Position numbers and translations under genes: made by a program
Assembly (NCBI RefSeq): GCF_006385875.1
Contig: NZ_VFSU01000019.1
Span: 1-64,000 of the forward strand
DNA length: 64,000 bases
Direction: 5' to 3'
Source: Sandaracinobacter neustonicus
Lineage (GTDB): Bacteria; Pseudomonadota; Alphaproteobacteria; Sphingomonadales; Sphingomonadaceae
The notes under the pieces: generated by a model
What the model saw: only the letters and a program-made list of their open reading frames with translations
Databases searched by the model: none
What the model was told of the DNA's origin: nothing
Part shown: positions 18,361 to 28,774 of the stretch, one piece after another
Layout of the letters: each line of letters opens with the position of its first letter
How positions within the stretch are numbered: position 1 is the stretch's first letter

Positions 18361-19884
18361 CTACAACCCGGCCGCCGCCATCAAAGCCTCGGTCGAAGGA
18401 TCGAACCCGCCCGTCTCCCCGGCGGACAGTTTGTTTGCCACCTGCTTGCCCAGTTCCACTCCCCACTGGTCGAACGGGTTCACCCCCATCAGCACGGCGG
18501 CGGTGAATGTCCGCGCTTCGTAGAACGCCAGCAGCGCGCCCAGCCGATCGGGCGTCAGCCGGTCCACAAGGATCGTCGCCGATCCCCGGTTGCCGGGGAA
18601 GCTCTTGGCCCGCGCCAGCGCTTCGTCGCCCTTGGCTTCGGCCAGCGCCTCGGCATGGGTGCGCCCTTTCAGCAGCGCGGCCCCTTGCGCGAAGCAATTG
18701 GCCAGCAGCAGCTTGTGGTGGATGGGGGCCAGATCATGCCCCGGCGTGGCCACCGCCACGAACTCGATCGGATCGGTGTGCGTGCCTTGGTGCAGCAGCT
18801 GGAACACCGCATGTTGCGCGTCGGTGCCGGTGCCGCCCCAACTGATCGCGGCGGTGGGGAACGGCAGGGGCGTGCCATCGCGCGCCACGGATTTGCCGTT
18901 CGATTCCATCTCCAGCTGTTGCAGATAGGGCGGCAGCAGCCGCAGCCGCTCGTCATAGGCGAAGATGGCGCGGGTGGGCTTGTTCAGGAAACAGGCCTGC
19001 CACACGTCGGCCATGGCGGCCAGCACGGGCGCGTTCAGCAGCAGCGGCGTGCTCAGGAAATGCGCGTCCATCGCCGCCGCGCCATCCAGCAACGCCTCGA
19101 ACGCCGCCGGGCCGCAGCGGATCGCCAGCGGCAACCCCACCGCAGACCAGAGCGAATAGCGCCCGCCCACGGATTCGGCGAAGGGCAGGATTTCCGAAAT
19201 GCCGTGCGCCCGCGCCTTGTCGGGCGCGGCCGTCACCGCCACCACCCGGCTGATCGGGTTGGCCACGCCATTGGCCGTCAGCCAATCCAGCGCGGATGTC
19301 AGATTGGTCAGCGTTTCCTGCGTGGTGAAGGTCTTGGAAACGGCGATCAGCAGCGTTTCCGCCGGGTCGCAGGCGTCGAACGCGCGGGCCAGCGCCGCGC
19401 CGTCAATGTTGGCCGCCACATGCACCTCCGGCCCGTCCGCCCCGGTGCCCAGCGCGTCTACCAGCAGCTGCGGCCCCAACGCGGAGCCGCCGATGCCGAT
19501 GTGGATCACGTGCCGCACCGTTCCCAGCGCCCCGGCACGGATGCGCGCCGCCGTCTCCAGCAGCGCCGCCTGTTCGCCGCGCTTCGCCGGATCGCGCAGC
19601 GCCATATGCGTCGCCGCCCGCCCCTCGCTGCCGTTCACAACCTCCCCGGCAGCCATTTTCGCCCGCCATCCCGGCAGGTCGGCTGCAGCCGCCAGCGCCG
19701 CCAGCGCCTGCAATTGCGCCGCCGTCACCGGCAGCTTGGAAAAATCGAAGCGGATGCCGCCCACTTCGGGCACCAGAGCCGCGATGCGCTCAGGCTCCTG
19801 TGCGAACAGGCTGGCGATGGAGGGGGTGGGGGCGGCCGCCAGTTCGGCGAGGCTGGCCCAGGCGTCTGTCTGATGTGGCAGCAT
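18361..19884 (-). CDS. pgi: glucose-6-phosphate isomerase
   Basis: Interconverts glucose-6-phosphate and fructose-6-phosphate. The 507-residue protein has the two PGI family signatures: VSKTFTTQETLTN with its preceding strand, and the C-terminal FDQWGVELGKQVAN. HIGIGGSALGPQLL forms the sugar-phosphate loop and the catalytic region GTGTDAQHAVFQLLHQGT is intact. The start ATG at 19884 (MLPHQTD) follows taggggtggtgcc; the much longer frame upstream is a lepB shadow. It is divergent from lepB. Confidence 0.96.
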   Translation of the reverse strand: MLPHQTDAWASLAELAAAPTPSIASLFAQEPERIAALVPEVGGIRFDFSKLPVTAAQLQALAALAAAADLPGWRAKMAAGEVVNGSEGRAATHMALRDPAKRGEQAALLETAARIRAGALGTVRHVIHIGIGGSALGPQLLVDALGTGADGPEVHVAANIDGAALARAFDACDPAETLLIAVSKTFTTQETLTNLTSALDWLTANGVANPISRVVAVTAAPDKARAHGISEILPFAESVGGRYSLWSAVGLPLAIRCGPAAFEALLDGAAAMDAHFLSTPLLLNAPVLAAMADVWQACFLNKPTRAIFAYDERLRLLPPYLQQLEMESNGKSVARDGTPLPFPTAAISWGGTGTDAQHAVFQLLHQGTHTDPIEFVAVATPGHDLAPIHHKLLLANCFAQGAALLKGRTHAEALAEAKGDEALARAKSFPGNRGSATILVDRLTPDRLGALLAFYEARTFTAAVLMGVNPFDQWGVELGKQVANKLSAGETGGFDPSTEALMAAAGL

Positions 19885-20001
19885 GGCACCACCCCTAACG
19901 CAAAGCGAAGCCGCACGCGACTCCCCAGCGAAACGCCACCCCGCACAGGCCCGCCCGGCCTTCGCCGGGGTTGACACTCCCCCGCCCCCGGCCCAGCGAT
20001 A

Positions 20002-20748
20002 ATGCCAATGGAAAGCAGCGAAGCCATTGAAGCGGCCCGCGCCCGTCATCTGGCCGGCAGCGAGCGGCTGGCGCAGTGGCTGTGGCCGTTCACCCGGCTG
20101 CTGTTGCTGGCGCTGACGGCGGCCCTGTTGCTGCGGGTGCTGATCGTGCAGCCCTTCGCCATTCCCTCCAGCTCGATGGCCCCCACGCTTCAGGCGGGCG
20201 ATTTCGTGCTGGTGGATAAAAAGGCCTATGGCTGGGCGCGCGCCTCGCTTCCGCTGGCGGCGGATTCGGGCATGGCGGGCGATGGCGGCGGCCGCCTGTT
20301 CGCCAGCGCCATTCCGCACGGCGATGTGATAGCCTTTGTCGGGCCGGACGGACGGGACTATGTAAAGCGCATGATCGCGCGAGGGGGGGAAACGGTGGAG
20401 TTGCGCAACGGGCTGGTGCTGCTGAACGGCGTTCCCCTTCCATGTGTGCCCCAAAATGCCGCAGCAGACGGGCAACTCTGCCGCGAAGCCATTCCCTCCG
20501 GCCGCACGCATCTGTCGCGCGATCACGCGCAAGGTCCGCGCGCCAGTTTCGGCCCCGTCACCGTGCCCGCCGGGCATCTGTTCGTGCTGGGGGATAACCG
20601 CGGCCATTCGGCAGACAGCCGGGTGCCTGCCGCCGAAGGCGGCATCGGCTTCGTGCCGGAAGACAAGGTGATCGGCCGCGCCGCCCGCATCTTCTTCGCC
20701 TATGATCGGGGCGTGCGCTGGAACCGGATCGGAACCCCCGTTGACTGA
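20002..20748 (+). CDS. lepB: signal peptidase I
   Basis: Membrane endopeptidase that removes signal peptides from exported proteins. At 248 residues it has one N-terminal membrane segment (LLLLALTAALLLRVLIV), the catalytic Ser in IPSSSMAPTL, the catalytic Lys in DYVKRMIARGG, and box E GDNRGHSADSR. A second ATG lies two codons on. It heads a tight lepB-rnc-era-recO set in which each gene overlaps or nearly touches the next. Confidence 0.96.
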   Translation: MPMESSEAIEAARARHLAGSERLAQWLWPFTRLLLLALTAALLLRVLIVQPFAIPSSSMAPTLQAGDFVLVDKKAYGWARASLPLAADSGMAGDGGGRLFASAIPHGDVIAFVGPDGRDYVKRMIARGGETVELRNGLVLLNGVPLPCVPQNAAADGQLCREAIPSGRTHLSRDHAQGPRASFGPVTVPAGHLFVLGDNRGHSADSRVPAAEGGIGFVPEDKVIGRAARIFFAYDRGVRWNRIGTPVD

Positions 20749-21409
20749 TCCGCTCGCCGCATGGGCAGACGCCGAACTGGGTGCCGCGTTCCAGAATCCG
20801 AAGCTGTTGCACGCCGCGCTCACCCACAAGAGCGTCGGGGCAGACAATTACGAGCGGCTGGAGTTTCTGGGGGACCGCATCCTCGGCGCCGTCGTCGCAG
20901 ACTGGCTCTATCAGGATTTCCCCGGAGAGCCTGAGGGCAAGCTGACGCGCCGCTTCCACCAGCTCGTCAGCCGGGAGGTCTGCGCCCGCGTCGCGCGCAG
21001 CGTGGGCGTGCCGACGGTGGTGCGGCTGGGCCAGCAGGCCCGGGCAGACGGCGGCTCCAACAGCGACAATATATTGGGGGATGTGATGGAGGCGCTGATC
21101 GGTGCCGTCTATCTGGATCGCGGCGTGGACGCCGCGCGCAGCATGATCCGCGCGCTTTGGGCGGCCGAGGTCAGTTCCGCCGCCGAAGCCCCCAAGCACC
21201 CGAAAATGCAGCTGCAGGAATGGGCGGCTGCGCAAAATCTGAAGGTGCCGGTCTACACCCTGCTGGGCCGTTCCGGCCCGCATCATTCCCCGCGCTTCCG
21301 GGTGGAACTGGCCATCGCCGGACGCCCCCCGGTGGAGGCCGAGGGCAACAGCAAGCAGGACGCCGAAACGGCGGCTGCGAAAGTCTTTCTGGAAACCCAT
21401 GCCCGCTGA
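20741..21409 (+). CDS. rnc: ribonuclease III
   Basis: Double-stranded-RNA endonuclease for rRNA and mRNA processing. It has the RNase III signature YERLEFLGDRILG, the second acidic site in DVMEALIGAVYLD, then a C-terminal dsRNA-binding domain (PKMQLQEWAAAQ to NSKQDAETAAAKVFLE). The start is uncertain: TTG 20741 gives a 222-residue protein overlapping lepB by 8 bp and matches the family N terminus; ATG 20702 would add 13 residues without homology and lacks a ribosome site. Confidence 0.93.
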   Translation: MTDPLAAWADAELGAAFQNPKLLHAALTHKSVGADNYERLEFLGDRILGAVVADWLYQDFPGEPEGKLTRRFHQLVSREVCARVARSVGVPTVVRLGQQARADGGSNSDNILGDVMEALIGAVYLDRGVDAARSMIRALWAAEVSSAAEAPKHPKMQLQEWAAAQNLKVPVYTLLGRSGPHHSPRFRVELAIAGRPPVEAEGNSKQDAETAAAKVFLETHAR

Positions 21410-22316
21410 CATCCCCCCTGCCGACTCCACCCGCTGCGGCGTCGTCGCGCTGATCGGCGCGCCCAACGCCGGGAAATCCACCCTTGTGAACGCGCTGGTC
21501 GGCCAGAAGGTCGCCATCGTCAGCCCCAAGGTGCAGACCACCCGCGTCCGCCTGACGGGCGTCGCGCTGGAAGGCGATGCGCAACTGCTGCTGGTGGATA
21601 CGCCGGGCGTGTTCCAGCCGCGCCGCCGGCTGGATCGCGCCATGGTGCAGAACGCGTGGGAGGGCGCGGCCGACGCCGACGTGCTACTCGCCATCGTCGA
21701 TGCCAAGGCGGGCCTGCGCGAAGAGGTGCGCCATGTGCTGGAAACCGTGGCCCAGCGCCGGGAGCCGCGCTGGCTGGTGCTGAACAAGGTGGATCAGGCG
21801 GATAAGGGCAAGCTGCTGGCGTTGGTGGCGGAAAGTAACGCCATCGCCCCCTTCGCCGAAACCTTCATGATCTCCGCGCTGACGGGCGATGGCGTGGCCG
21901 ACCTGAAGCGCGCGCTGGCGGCGGCCGTGCCGCAAGGCCCATGGCTGTTCCCGGAAGATCAGCTGTCGGACGCGCCCGCGCGGATGATGGCGGCCGAACT
22001 GGTGCGCGAACAATTGTTCCTGCAACTGGGGCAGGAGCTGCCCTATTCCACCGCCGTCGTGATCGAGCAGTTCGAGGAACAGCCCGACGGCTCCACCGCC
22101 ATCCACGCGCAGATATTGGTGGAGCGGGACAGCCAGAAGGCCATCGTTGTCGGCGCGCGCGGCAGCCGCATCAAGCAGATCGGCGAAGCGGCGCGCGCAC
22201 AGGCGGCCGAACTGCTGGGCCGCAAGACGCATTTGTTCCTGCATGTGAAGGTGAAACCCGGCTGGGCGGATGACCGCCACACCTGGCGCGACCTCGGCAT
22301 GGACTGGGTGGACTGA
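21399..22316 (+). CDS. era: GTPase Era
   Basis: Ribosome-assembly GTPase binding the 3' end of 16S rRNA. The 305 residues include G1 GAPNAGKST, the G2 region with QTTR, G3 DTPG, G4 NKVD and G5 SALTG, then the KH domain with VVGARGSRIKQIGEAAR. It overlaps rnc by 11 bp, the conserved rnc-era order. Confidence 0.97.
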   Translation: MPADIPPADSTRCGVVALIGAPNAGKSTLVNALVGQKVAIVSPKVQTTRVRLTGVALEGDAQLLLVDTPGVFQPRRRLDRAMVQNAWEGAADADVLLAIVDAKAGLREEVRHVLETVAQRREPRWLVLNKVDQADKGKLLALVAESNAIAPFAETFMISALTGDGVADLKRALAAAVPQGPWLFPEDQLSDAPARMMAAELVREQLFLQLGQELPYSTAVVIEQFEEQPDGSTAIHAQILVERDSQKAIVVGARGSRIKQIGEAARAQAAELLGRKTHLFLHVKVKPGWADDRHTWRDLGMDWVD

Positions 22317-22329
22317 CCAGGCAAACGCC

Positions 22330-23061
22330 ATGCTGAGCTTCGACGACGAAGCGCTGGTTCTCACCACCCTGCCGCACGGCGAAAATGGCGCAGTGGTGCG
22401 CTTCCTTTCCCTGACCGGCGGCCTGCGCGCGGGCTATGTTCCGGGCGCGCGCGGCAAGGCGAAGCGGGCGCTGATCCACCCCGGCAACCGGGTGGCGCTG
22501 CACCTTTCCGCCCGCGCCGAAGGCCAGTTGCCGGGCGCGACGCTGGAGCTGCTGGAAAGCCGCGCGCTGCTCGCCTTCGAACCGCGCGCCGCCGCCATGC
22601 TGGCTTGGCTGGCCGAACTTACCGCCACGGCAACGGCAGAGGCCGTGCCGCACCCAAGGCTCGCCGCCGCGCTCGATGCGCTGCTGACGGGCCTTGGCGC
22701 GGGGATGGATGCCACGGCCGCGCAAGCCGCGCTCGCTCGCTATGAACTGCTGCTGCTGGCGGAGGAAGGCTTCGGCCTCGATCTCACCGCTTGCGCACTG
22801 GGCGGCCCCGCATCCGATCTCGCCTTCGTCAGCCCGCGCAGTGGCCGCGCCGTCAGCCGGGAAAAATCCAGCGGCCAGCCATGGGAAGCGCAACTGCTCC
22901 CCCTCCCCCGCTTCCTGCTGGACGGCGGCCCCGCCACCCCGGCGGACGTCGCGCAGGCGCTCACCCTCTCCGCCCATTTCCTGCGCGCGCACTGGCTGAA
23001 CAACGATTTGCGCGAGGCCACCCGCAACCGGGCCATTGGCAGCGCCCGCCCGACCCCCTAA
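22330..23061 (+). CDS. recO: DNA repair protein RecO
   Basis: Recombination mediator of the RecF pathway that helps load RecA. The 243 residues have an N-terminal OB fold (LVLTTLPHGENGAVVRFLS with the RGKAKRA basic turn) and a helical C-terminal part. The ATG at 22330 follows the era stop by 13 bp and matches the family start; an earlier in-frame ATG lies inside era. Confidence 0.93.
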   Translation: MLSFDDEALVLTTLPHGENGAVVRFLSLTGGLRAGYVPGARGKAKRALIHPGNRVALHLSARAEGQLPGATLELLESRALLAFEPRAAAMLAWLAELTATATAEAVPHPRLAAALDALLTGLGAGMDATAAQAALARYELLLLAEEGFGLDLTACALGGPASDLAFVSPRSGRAVSREKSSGQPWEAQLLPLPRFLLDGGPATPADVAQALTLSAHFLRAHWLNNDLREATRNRAIGSARPTP

Positions 23062-23070
23062 ACCGCCCTC

Positions 23071-25311
23071 ATGACCGAAACCATCGAGCCCGGAATCATC
23101 GAAGCGCCATTCGATGCGGCTCTCTCCGAACGCTATCTCGTCTATGCCCTGTCCACCATCACGGCGCGCTCGCTGCCCGATGTGCGCGACGGGCTGAAGC
23201 CCGTCCACCGCCGCCTGCTGTGGGCGATGCGGCTGCTGAAGCTCGATCCGGCCTCTGCGCCGAAGAAATGCGCCCGCGTGGTGGGCGATGTGATCGGCAA
23301 ATATCACCCGCACGGCGACACTGCCGTTTATGATGCGCTGGTCCGTCTCGCGCAGGATTTCGCGCTGCGCTATCCGCTGGTCGAAGGTCAGGGGAATTTC
23401 GGCAATATCGACGGCGATAACGCCGCCGCCATGCGCTATACCGAGGCCCGGCTGACGCGCGCCGCCATCCTGTTGATGGAAGGCGTGGACGATGAAACCG
23501 TGCCCTTCCGCCCCACCTACAACGGCGAAGAGGAAGAGCCGGAGGTGTTCCCGGCCGCCTTCCCGCACCTGCTGGCGAACGGGGCGACGGGGATCGCGGT
23601 GGGCATGGCCACCAGCATCCCGCCGCACAATGTGGCGGAAATCGCCGCTGCCGCCACCCTGCTGATCGACGATCCGGCCACCAACTTGGCCGACCTGATG
23701 ACGCAGATGCCCGGCCCGGATTTCCCCACCGGCGGCGTCATCGTGGAGCCGCGCGAAAGCCTGATCGAAGCCTATGCCACCGGCCGGGGCGGCGTCCGCC
23801 TGCGCGCCCGCTGGACTCAGGAGGAACTGGGGCGCGGCACATGGGCCATCGTCATCAGCGAAATCCCGTGGGGCGTGCAGAAATCCAAGCTGATCGAGCA
23901 GATCGCCCAGCTGATCGCAGACAAGAAGCTACCCATCCTTGAAGATGTCCGCGACGAATCCGACGCGCACATCCGCCTCGTGCTGGAACCGAAATCGCGC
24001 AACGTCGATCCGGTGCAGCTGATGGAAAGCCTGTTCCGGCTGACCGATCTGGAAACCCGCGTCTCCATCAACCTGAACGTGCTGTTGCCGGATCGCACGC
24101 CGCGCGTGCTGGGGCTGCGCGCGCTGCTGCAGGCATGGCTGGATCACCGGCAGGATGTGCTGGTGAAGGCCAGCCGCCACCGTCTGGCGGAAATCGCAGA
24201 CCGGCTGGAACTGCTGGCGGGCTATATCATCGCCTATCTCGATCTGGATGAAGTGATCCGCATCATCCGCACAGAGGATGAGCCGAAACCGGTGCTGATC
24301 GCCCGCTTCCAGCTGACGGACCGGCAGGCCGAGGCCATCCTCAACATGCGGCTGCGATCCTTGCGGCGGCTGGAGGAAATGGAACTCCGCCGCGAACAGG
24401 ACAAGCTCAGCGCCGAGCAGGCCGAACTCGATGCACTGGTGAATTCCGCCGCCCGCCAGCGAACCGTGCTGAAGAAGCAACTGGCGCAGCTGATGAAGGA
24501 TTATGGCCGCGACACGCCGCTGGGCCATCGCCGTTCCATCTTCGCCAACGCGCCGCAAGCCGTGGCGCTCAGCCGCGAAGCGATGATCGAGCGCGAGCCT
24601 GTCACCATCATCATCTCGCAGCGCAACTGGGTGCGGGCGCAGAAAGGCCATGCCGATCTGAATGCGCTGGACGGGCTGAAGTTCAAGGAAGGCGACGGCC
24701 TCGCCCGCGCCTTCCACGCCGAAACGACGGACAAGATCCTGATCGCTGCCTCGGGCGGGCGCTTCTTCACCCTGCTCGCCAATGATCTGCCGGGCGGGCG
24801 CGGCTTTGGCGAACCCATCACGCTGATGGTGGATTTCCCCAGCGGCGAAGATGTGATCGCCGCCTTCCCCGCCAAACCCGGCCTGAAGCTACTGCTCGCA
24901 GCCTCAGACGGGCGCGGCTTCCTCGCCAACGCCGAGGAGCTGCTGGCCGAAACCCGAAAAGGCCGACAGGTGATGAACCTGAAAGATCAGGCGAAATTCA
25001 CCCATATCCGCCCTGTGGGCGAAGGCCACACCCATGTTGCCATCATCGGGGAAAACCGCAAACTGCTGGTCTTCCCGCTGGATGGCCTGCCGGAAATGAC
25101 GCGCGGGCAAGGCGTGGCGCTGCAGAAATACAAGGACGGCGGCCTGTCTGACCTCATCACCCTGAACCCGGCGGACGGCCTCAGCTGGAAACTGCAGGGC
25201 GAATCGGCGCGCACCCGCACCGAAACCGATCTCACCCCATGGCTGGGCAATCGCGCCGCCGCAGGCCGCCTGCCTCCGCAGGGCTTCCCGAAAGACAATA
25301 AGTTCCAGTAA
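23071..25311 (+). CDS. parC: DNA topoisomerase IV subunit A
   Basis: Decatenates daughter chromosomes with ParE. The 746 residues begin with the winged-helix breakage domain ([20 protein letters not shown]), the catalytic Tyr123 in [11 protein letters not shown], and [17 protein letters not shown]. The C-terminal beta-pinwheel is short, as expected for ParC and unlike GyrA. It follows recO by 9 bp. Confidence 0.96.
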   Translation: MTETIEPGIIEAPFDAALSERYLVYALSTITARSLPDVRDGLKPVHRRLLWAMRLLKLDPASAPKKCARVVGDVIGKYHPHGDTAVYDALVRLAQDFALRYPLVEGQGNFGNIDGDNAAAMRYTEARLTRAAILLMEGVDDETVPFRPTYNGEEEEPEVFPAAFPHLLANGATGIAVGMATSIPPHNVAEIAAAATLLIDDPATNLADLMTQMPGPDFPTGGVIVEPRESLIEAYATGRGGVRLRARWTQEELGRGTWAIVISEIPWGVQKSKLIEQIAQLIADKKLPILEDVRDESDAHIRLVLEPKSRNVDPVQLMESLFRLTDLETRVSINLNVLLPDRTPRVLGLRALLQAWLDHRQDVLVKASRHRLAEIADRLELLAGYIIAYLDLDEVIRIIRTEDEPKPVLIARFQLTDRQAEAILNMRLRSLRRLEEMELRREQDKLSAEQAELDALVNSAARQRTVLKKQLAQLMKDYGRDTPLGHRRSIFANAPQAVALSREAMIEREPVTIIISQRNWVRAQKGHADLNALDGLKFKEGDGLARAFHAETTDKILIAASGGRFFTLLANDLPGGRGFGEPITLMVDFPSGEDVIAAFPAKPGLKLLLAASDGRGFLANAEELLAETRKGRQVMNLKDQAKFTHIRPVGEGHTHVAIIGENRKLLVFPLDGLPEMTRGQGVALQKYKDGGLSDLITLNPADGLSWKLQGESARTRTETDLTPWLGNRAAAGRLPPQGFPKDNKFQ

Positions 25312-25353
25312 GGTCGCCGTCTGCGGCCACAACGACGATCCGGGGAGGTTCAG

Positions 25354-26112
25354 ATGCGAACTGCATGCGTTGCCAGCCTGATTCTGGGCCTGATCTCAGC
25401 GCCCGCCGCCGCCTCGGATGGCGGCTGGGAATTCAACGTCGCGCCCTATTTGTGGGGGGCCGGGATCGATGGCCGTCTCGCCCATCCCGCGCTTCCGCAA
25501 GATGTCAGCGTGGAGGTTCCCTTCAGCGACATCTGGAAGAACCTCGATATCGGCGGCATGGTCGCCTTCGAAGCGCGCAAGGGCCGCGTCGGCCTGCTGC
25601 TGGACGGGCTGTATGTGAAGACGTCGAACGACGCGACCATCCCGCAGCTGGGCCTGCCGGTTTCGCTGGGGGCCACCACCTTCACGGGAATGGCCGCCGG
25701 GCAATATCGCATCGTGGAGGATGGGATCGGCTCGCTCGATCTGCTGGCCGGCGCGCGTTACTGGTCCATGGATACGCGGATCAGCTATGATCTGCCCGCC
25801 GCCGTGCCCCTGCCGCCGGGCGTGCCCCATGCCTATGATCATTCGGAAAAGGCGCAGTGGGTCGATGGCATGGTGGGGGCCAAGGCTGTCGTCCATCTTT
25901 CGCGCCGGATCAGCATGAACGCCCATGGCATGCTGGGCGCGGGCGGGTCGCGCTTCAGTTCCGATGCGATGCTGGCACTTGGCTTCGGGCTGGGTTCCTC
26001 CACATCGCTGCTGCTGGGCTATCGCCATCTGGATGCGGATTATCGCGACGGCGGATTGCAGCTTAAAACGCGGATGCACGGCCCGGCCGCCGGAATGAGC
26101 ATCCGCTTCTGA
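25354..26112 (+). CDS. predicted outer-membrane beta-barrel protein
   Basis: The 252-residue exported protein has a signal peptide (MRTACVASLILGLISAPAAAS). The mature part is built of alternating amphipathic strands such as VGLLLDGLYVKTS, GSLDLLAGARYWSMD and TSLLLGYRHLDADY, and ends in an aromatic residue (SIRF), typical of an outer-membrane barrel. No precise family is recognised. It lies 42 bp after parC with a good ribosome site and just ahead of two amidohydrolase genes. Confidence 0.78.
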   Translation: MRTACVASLILGLISAPAAASDGGWEFNVAPYLWGAGIDGRLAHPALPQDVSVEVPFSDIWKNLDIGGMVAFEARKGRVGLLLDGLYVKTSNDATIPQLGLPVSLGATTFTGMAAGQYRIVEDGIGSLDLLAGARYWSMDTRISYDLPAAVPLPPGVPHAYDHSEKAQWVDGMVGAKAVVHLSRRISMNAHGMLGAGGSRFSSDAMLALGFGLGSSTSLLLGYRHLDADYRDGGLQLKTRMHGPAAGMSIRF

Positions 26113-26138
26113 TCAGAACCACCATGGGGGGTAACCAG

Positions 26139-27467
26139 ATGCGCGCGTTCGGCCGAATTCTCGCAGGCTCCATTCTGGCCTTGCTGCCCGGCACCGCCTT
26201 TGCAGACACGCTGTTCCGGAATGTCCGCATCTATGACGGCAAGGCCAGCCAGCTATCCGCCCCCACCTCGGTGCTGGTGCGCGGCAACCAGATCGCCGCC
26301 ATCGGCCCGGCCGCCGCGGCAGCCTCCGGGGCCACCGTGATCGAAGGCGGGGGCCGCACGCTGATGCCCGGCCTGATCGATGCCCACTGGCACAGCATGT
26401 TCGTGCGCTCCACGCCCGAGCAGATGCTGTTCGGGGACATCGGCTTCGTCAATCTGCAGGCAGGCGCAGAGGCCACTGCCACGCTGATGCGCGGCTTCAC
26501 CACCGTGCGCGACGTCGGCGGCCCGTCGTTCGGGCTGAAGCAGGCGATCGATCGCAATGTGTTGCCCGGCCCGCGCATCTGGCCGTCCGGCGCGATGATC
26601 ACCATCACCAGCGGCCATGGCGATTTCCGCCCGACGTCCGATTTGCCGAGGGACAGTTCAAAGCCGCTGTCCCGCATGGAAGTGCTGGGCGGCGCGCTGG
26701 TGGCAGACGGCCCCGATCTCGTCCGCCAGCGCGTGCGCGAACAACTGATGCAGGGGGCCAGCCAGATCAAGCTGACGGCAGGCGGCGGCGTCGCCTCCCC
26801 GCACAGCCCTTTGGATGTGTCCACCTTTACGCCAGACGAACTGAAAGCCGCTGTGGAGGCGGCGGACAATTGGGGCACCTATGTGATGGTGCACGCCTAC
26901 ACCCCCGCCGCCGTGCGCCGCGCCATCGATTCCGGCGTGAAGGTGATCGAACATGCGCATCTGATCGACGACGCCACTGCAAAATATATGGCGGAGAAGG
27001 GCATCTGGCTCTCCTCCCAGCCCATCACCGAAGCTGAGTTCGGCGGCGTCTTCCCACCCGGCACCGATCAGTATGACAAAATCCACGAAGTGTTCGCCGG
27101 CACGGACAATCTGTTCAAACTGGTGAAGAAATACCGGCTGAAGATGAGTTTCGGCACCGATATCCTATTCTCCCCGGCGATGGCCGGGCGGCAAGGCGCG
27201 ATGCTGGCGGGGATGAGCCGCTGGTTCACCCCCGCCGAAGTGCTGCGGCAGGCCACCTCCACCAACGGCGAACTGCTGGCCTTCTCCGGCAAGCGCGCGC
27301 CCTATAAGGGCCGGTTGGGCGTGGTGGAGGAAGGCGCGCTGGCAGACCTGCTGCTGGTGGAAGGCGACCCGCTCGCCGACATCAACCTCGTCGCCGATCC
27401 GGAGCGCAACTTCCGGATCATCATGAAAGACGGCAAAATCTATAAGAACAGTCTGGAGGCCAAATGA
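26139..27467 (+). CDS. exported amidohydrolase, paralogue A
   Basis: Metal-dependent hydrolase of the amidohydrolase superfamily, exported (signal MRAFGRILAGSILALLPGTAFA). Metal ligands are visible in LIDAHWHS (HxH), the Lys of QIKLTAGGG (probably carboxylated), His in VMVHAYT, His in VIEHAHL and Asp in FGTDILF. This set matches the branch often labelled Xaa-Pro dipeptidase or imidazolonepropionase-like, some of which are peptidases for C-terminal Arg/Lys. The ATG at 26139 follows gggggtaacc; an in-frame ATG at 26124 is less likely. The next gene overlaps by 4 bp. Confidence 0.9.
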   Translation: MRAFGRILAGSILALLPGTAFADTLFRNVRIYDGKASQLSAPTSVLVRGNQIAAIGPAAAAASGATVIEGGGRTLMPGLIDAHWHSMFVRSTPEQMLFGDIGFVNLQAGAEATATLMRGFTTVRDVGGPSFGLKQAIDRNVLPGPRIWPSGAMITITSGHGDFRPTSDLPRDSSKPLSRMEVLGGALVADGPDLVRQRVREQLMQGASQIKLTAGGGVASPHSPLDVSTFTPDELKAAVEAADNWGTYVMVHAYTPAAVRRAIDSGVKVIEHAHLIDDATAKYMAEKGIWLSSQPITEAEFGGVFPPGTDQYDKIHEVFAGTDNLFKLVKKYRLKMSFGTDILFSPAMAGRQGAMLAGMSRWFTPAEVLRQATSTNGELLAFSGKRAPYKGRLGVVEEGALADLLLVEGDPLADINLVADPERNFRIIMKDGKIYKNSLEAK

Positions 27468-28774
27468 TGCGCACCCAACTCCTCATCGCCACCGCCCTCG
27501 TGCTCGCAACGCCCGCGCAGGCCGACACGCTCTTCCGCAATGTCCGCGTGTTCGACGGCCAGTCCCCCACGCTCTCCGCCCCCACGGATGTTCTGGTGCG
27601 CGGCAACCAGATCGCCGCCATCGGCGCGAAGCTGTCAGCCCCCGGCGTGCCCGTGGTGGAAGGCCGGGGCCGCACGCTGATGCCGGGCCTGATCGATGTG
27701 CACGTCCACCTCACCTTCTCCGCGCTCACCATGCCGCAACTGATGTCGCCCGATCTCACCCCCGCCAAGGCAGAGGCAGCCGCAGCCGCGGAAGCGAACG
27801 CGATGCTGCTGCGCGGCTTCACCGCCGTGCGAGACGTCGGCGGCCCCATCTTCAGCCTGAAAGCCGGGATCGACGCAGGCAAATATCAGGGCCCGCGCGT
27901 CTGGCCATCGGGCGCGACCATCAGCCAGACAGCCGGCCACGGCGATTTCCGCACGCCTGCCGAACGCTCCCGCCGCTATTTCGGCAAAGCCTCCCGTGCG
28001 GAGGAACTGGGGGCCACCTTCATCGCAGACGGCCGCGACGATGTGCTGGCGGCCACGCGGGAAAACCTCCGCTTCGGGGCCAGCCAGATCAAGCTGATGG
28101 CGGGCGGCGGCACCTCGTCTGAATATGATCCGGTGGACGTAACGCAATATACGCTGGATGAAATGAAAGCCGCCGTAGAAGCCGCGGATGACTGGAACAC
28201 CTATGTCACCCTCCACGCCTACACGGATAAAGCCGTCCGCCGCGCGATCGAGGCGGGCGTAAAATGCGTCGAACATGGGCAGATGATGTCCGAAGAGACG
28301 CTGAAACTGATACGGGACAAGGGTGTCTGGCTGTCGTTGCAGGTTCTCAGGGCCAGCACGCCGGATATGACGCCCCAGCGCGCGGAAAAGCGCAAAGGCG
28401 TGATCGAAGGCCAGCCGCGTGTGTGGGAAAACGCCAAAAAATTGGGCGTGAAGCTGGCATGGGGCACGGATTTCCTGTTCGAACCCGCGCTGAACCCCAC
28501 GCAGAACGCGAATCTGCTGGAACTGCGGCAATGGTTCACGCCCGCCGAAATCCTGAAACTCGCCACGCACGACAATGCGCAATTGCTCGCCCTCTCCGGC
28601 CCGCGCAGCCCCTATCAGGGCAAGCTGGGCGTGGTGGAACAGGGCGCGCTTGCAGACCTGATTCTGGTGAACGGCGATCCGATCGCCAACCTGAACTTGA
28701 TCGCAGACCCCGATCGCAACTTCGCCGTCATCATGAAAGACGGCAAGATTTACAAAGGCGCACCTGCCCAATGA
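27464..28774 (+). CDS. exported amidohydrolase, paralogue B
   Basis: The 436-residue tandem paralogue of the gene upstream shares long stretches such as DTLFRNVR, SAP-VLVRGNQIAAIG, GRTLMPGLID and the VMKDGKIYK-like end. Signal peptide MMRTQLLIATALVLATPAQA. Metal sites are HVH, the Lys of QIKLMAGGG, HAYT, CVEHGQ and WGTDFLF, all intact. It starts at ATGATG overlapping the upstream stop, and its own stop overlaps the esterase start (ATGA), so all three are translationally coupled. Confidence 0.9.
   Translation: MMRTQLLIATALVLATPAQADTLFRNVRVFDGQSPTLSAPTDVLVRGNQIAAIGAKLSAPGVPVVEGRGRTLMPGLIDVHVHLTFSALTMPQLMSPDLTPAKAEAAAAAEANAMLLRGFTAVRDVGGPIFSLKAGIDAGKYQGPRVWPSGATISQTAGHGDFRTPAERSRRYFGKASRAEELGATFIADGRDDVLAATRENLRFGASQIKLMAGGGTSSEYDPVDVTQYTLDEMKAAVEAADDWNTYVTLHAYTDKAVRRAIEAGVKCVEHGQMMSEETLKLIRDKGVWLSLQVLRASTPDMTPQRAEKRKGVIEGQPRVWENAKKLGVKLAWGTDFLFEPALNPTQNANLLELRQWFTPAEILKLATHDNAQLLALSGPRSPYQGKLGVVEQGALADLILVNGDPIANLNLIADPDRNFAVIMKDGKIYKGAPAQ

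Noticed and set aside
19971..20008. TTGACA just upstream of lepB, suggesting a leaderless transcript
   Set aside because: The best -10 match (gataat) is 21 bp away and the 17-bp position reads cagcga; not convincing.
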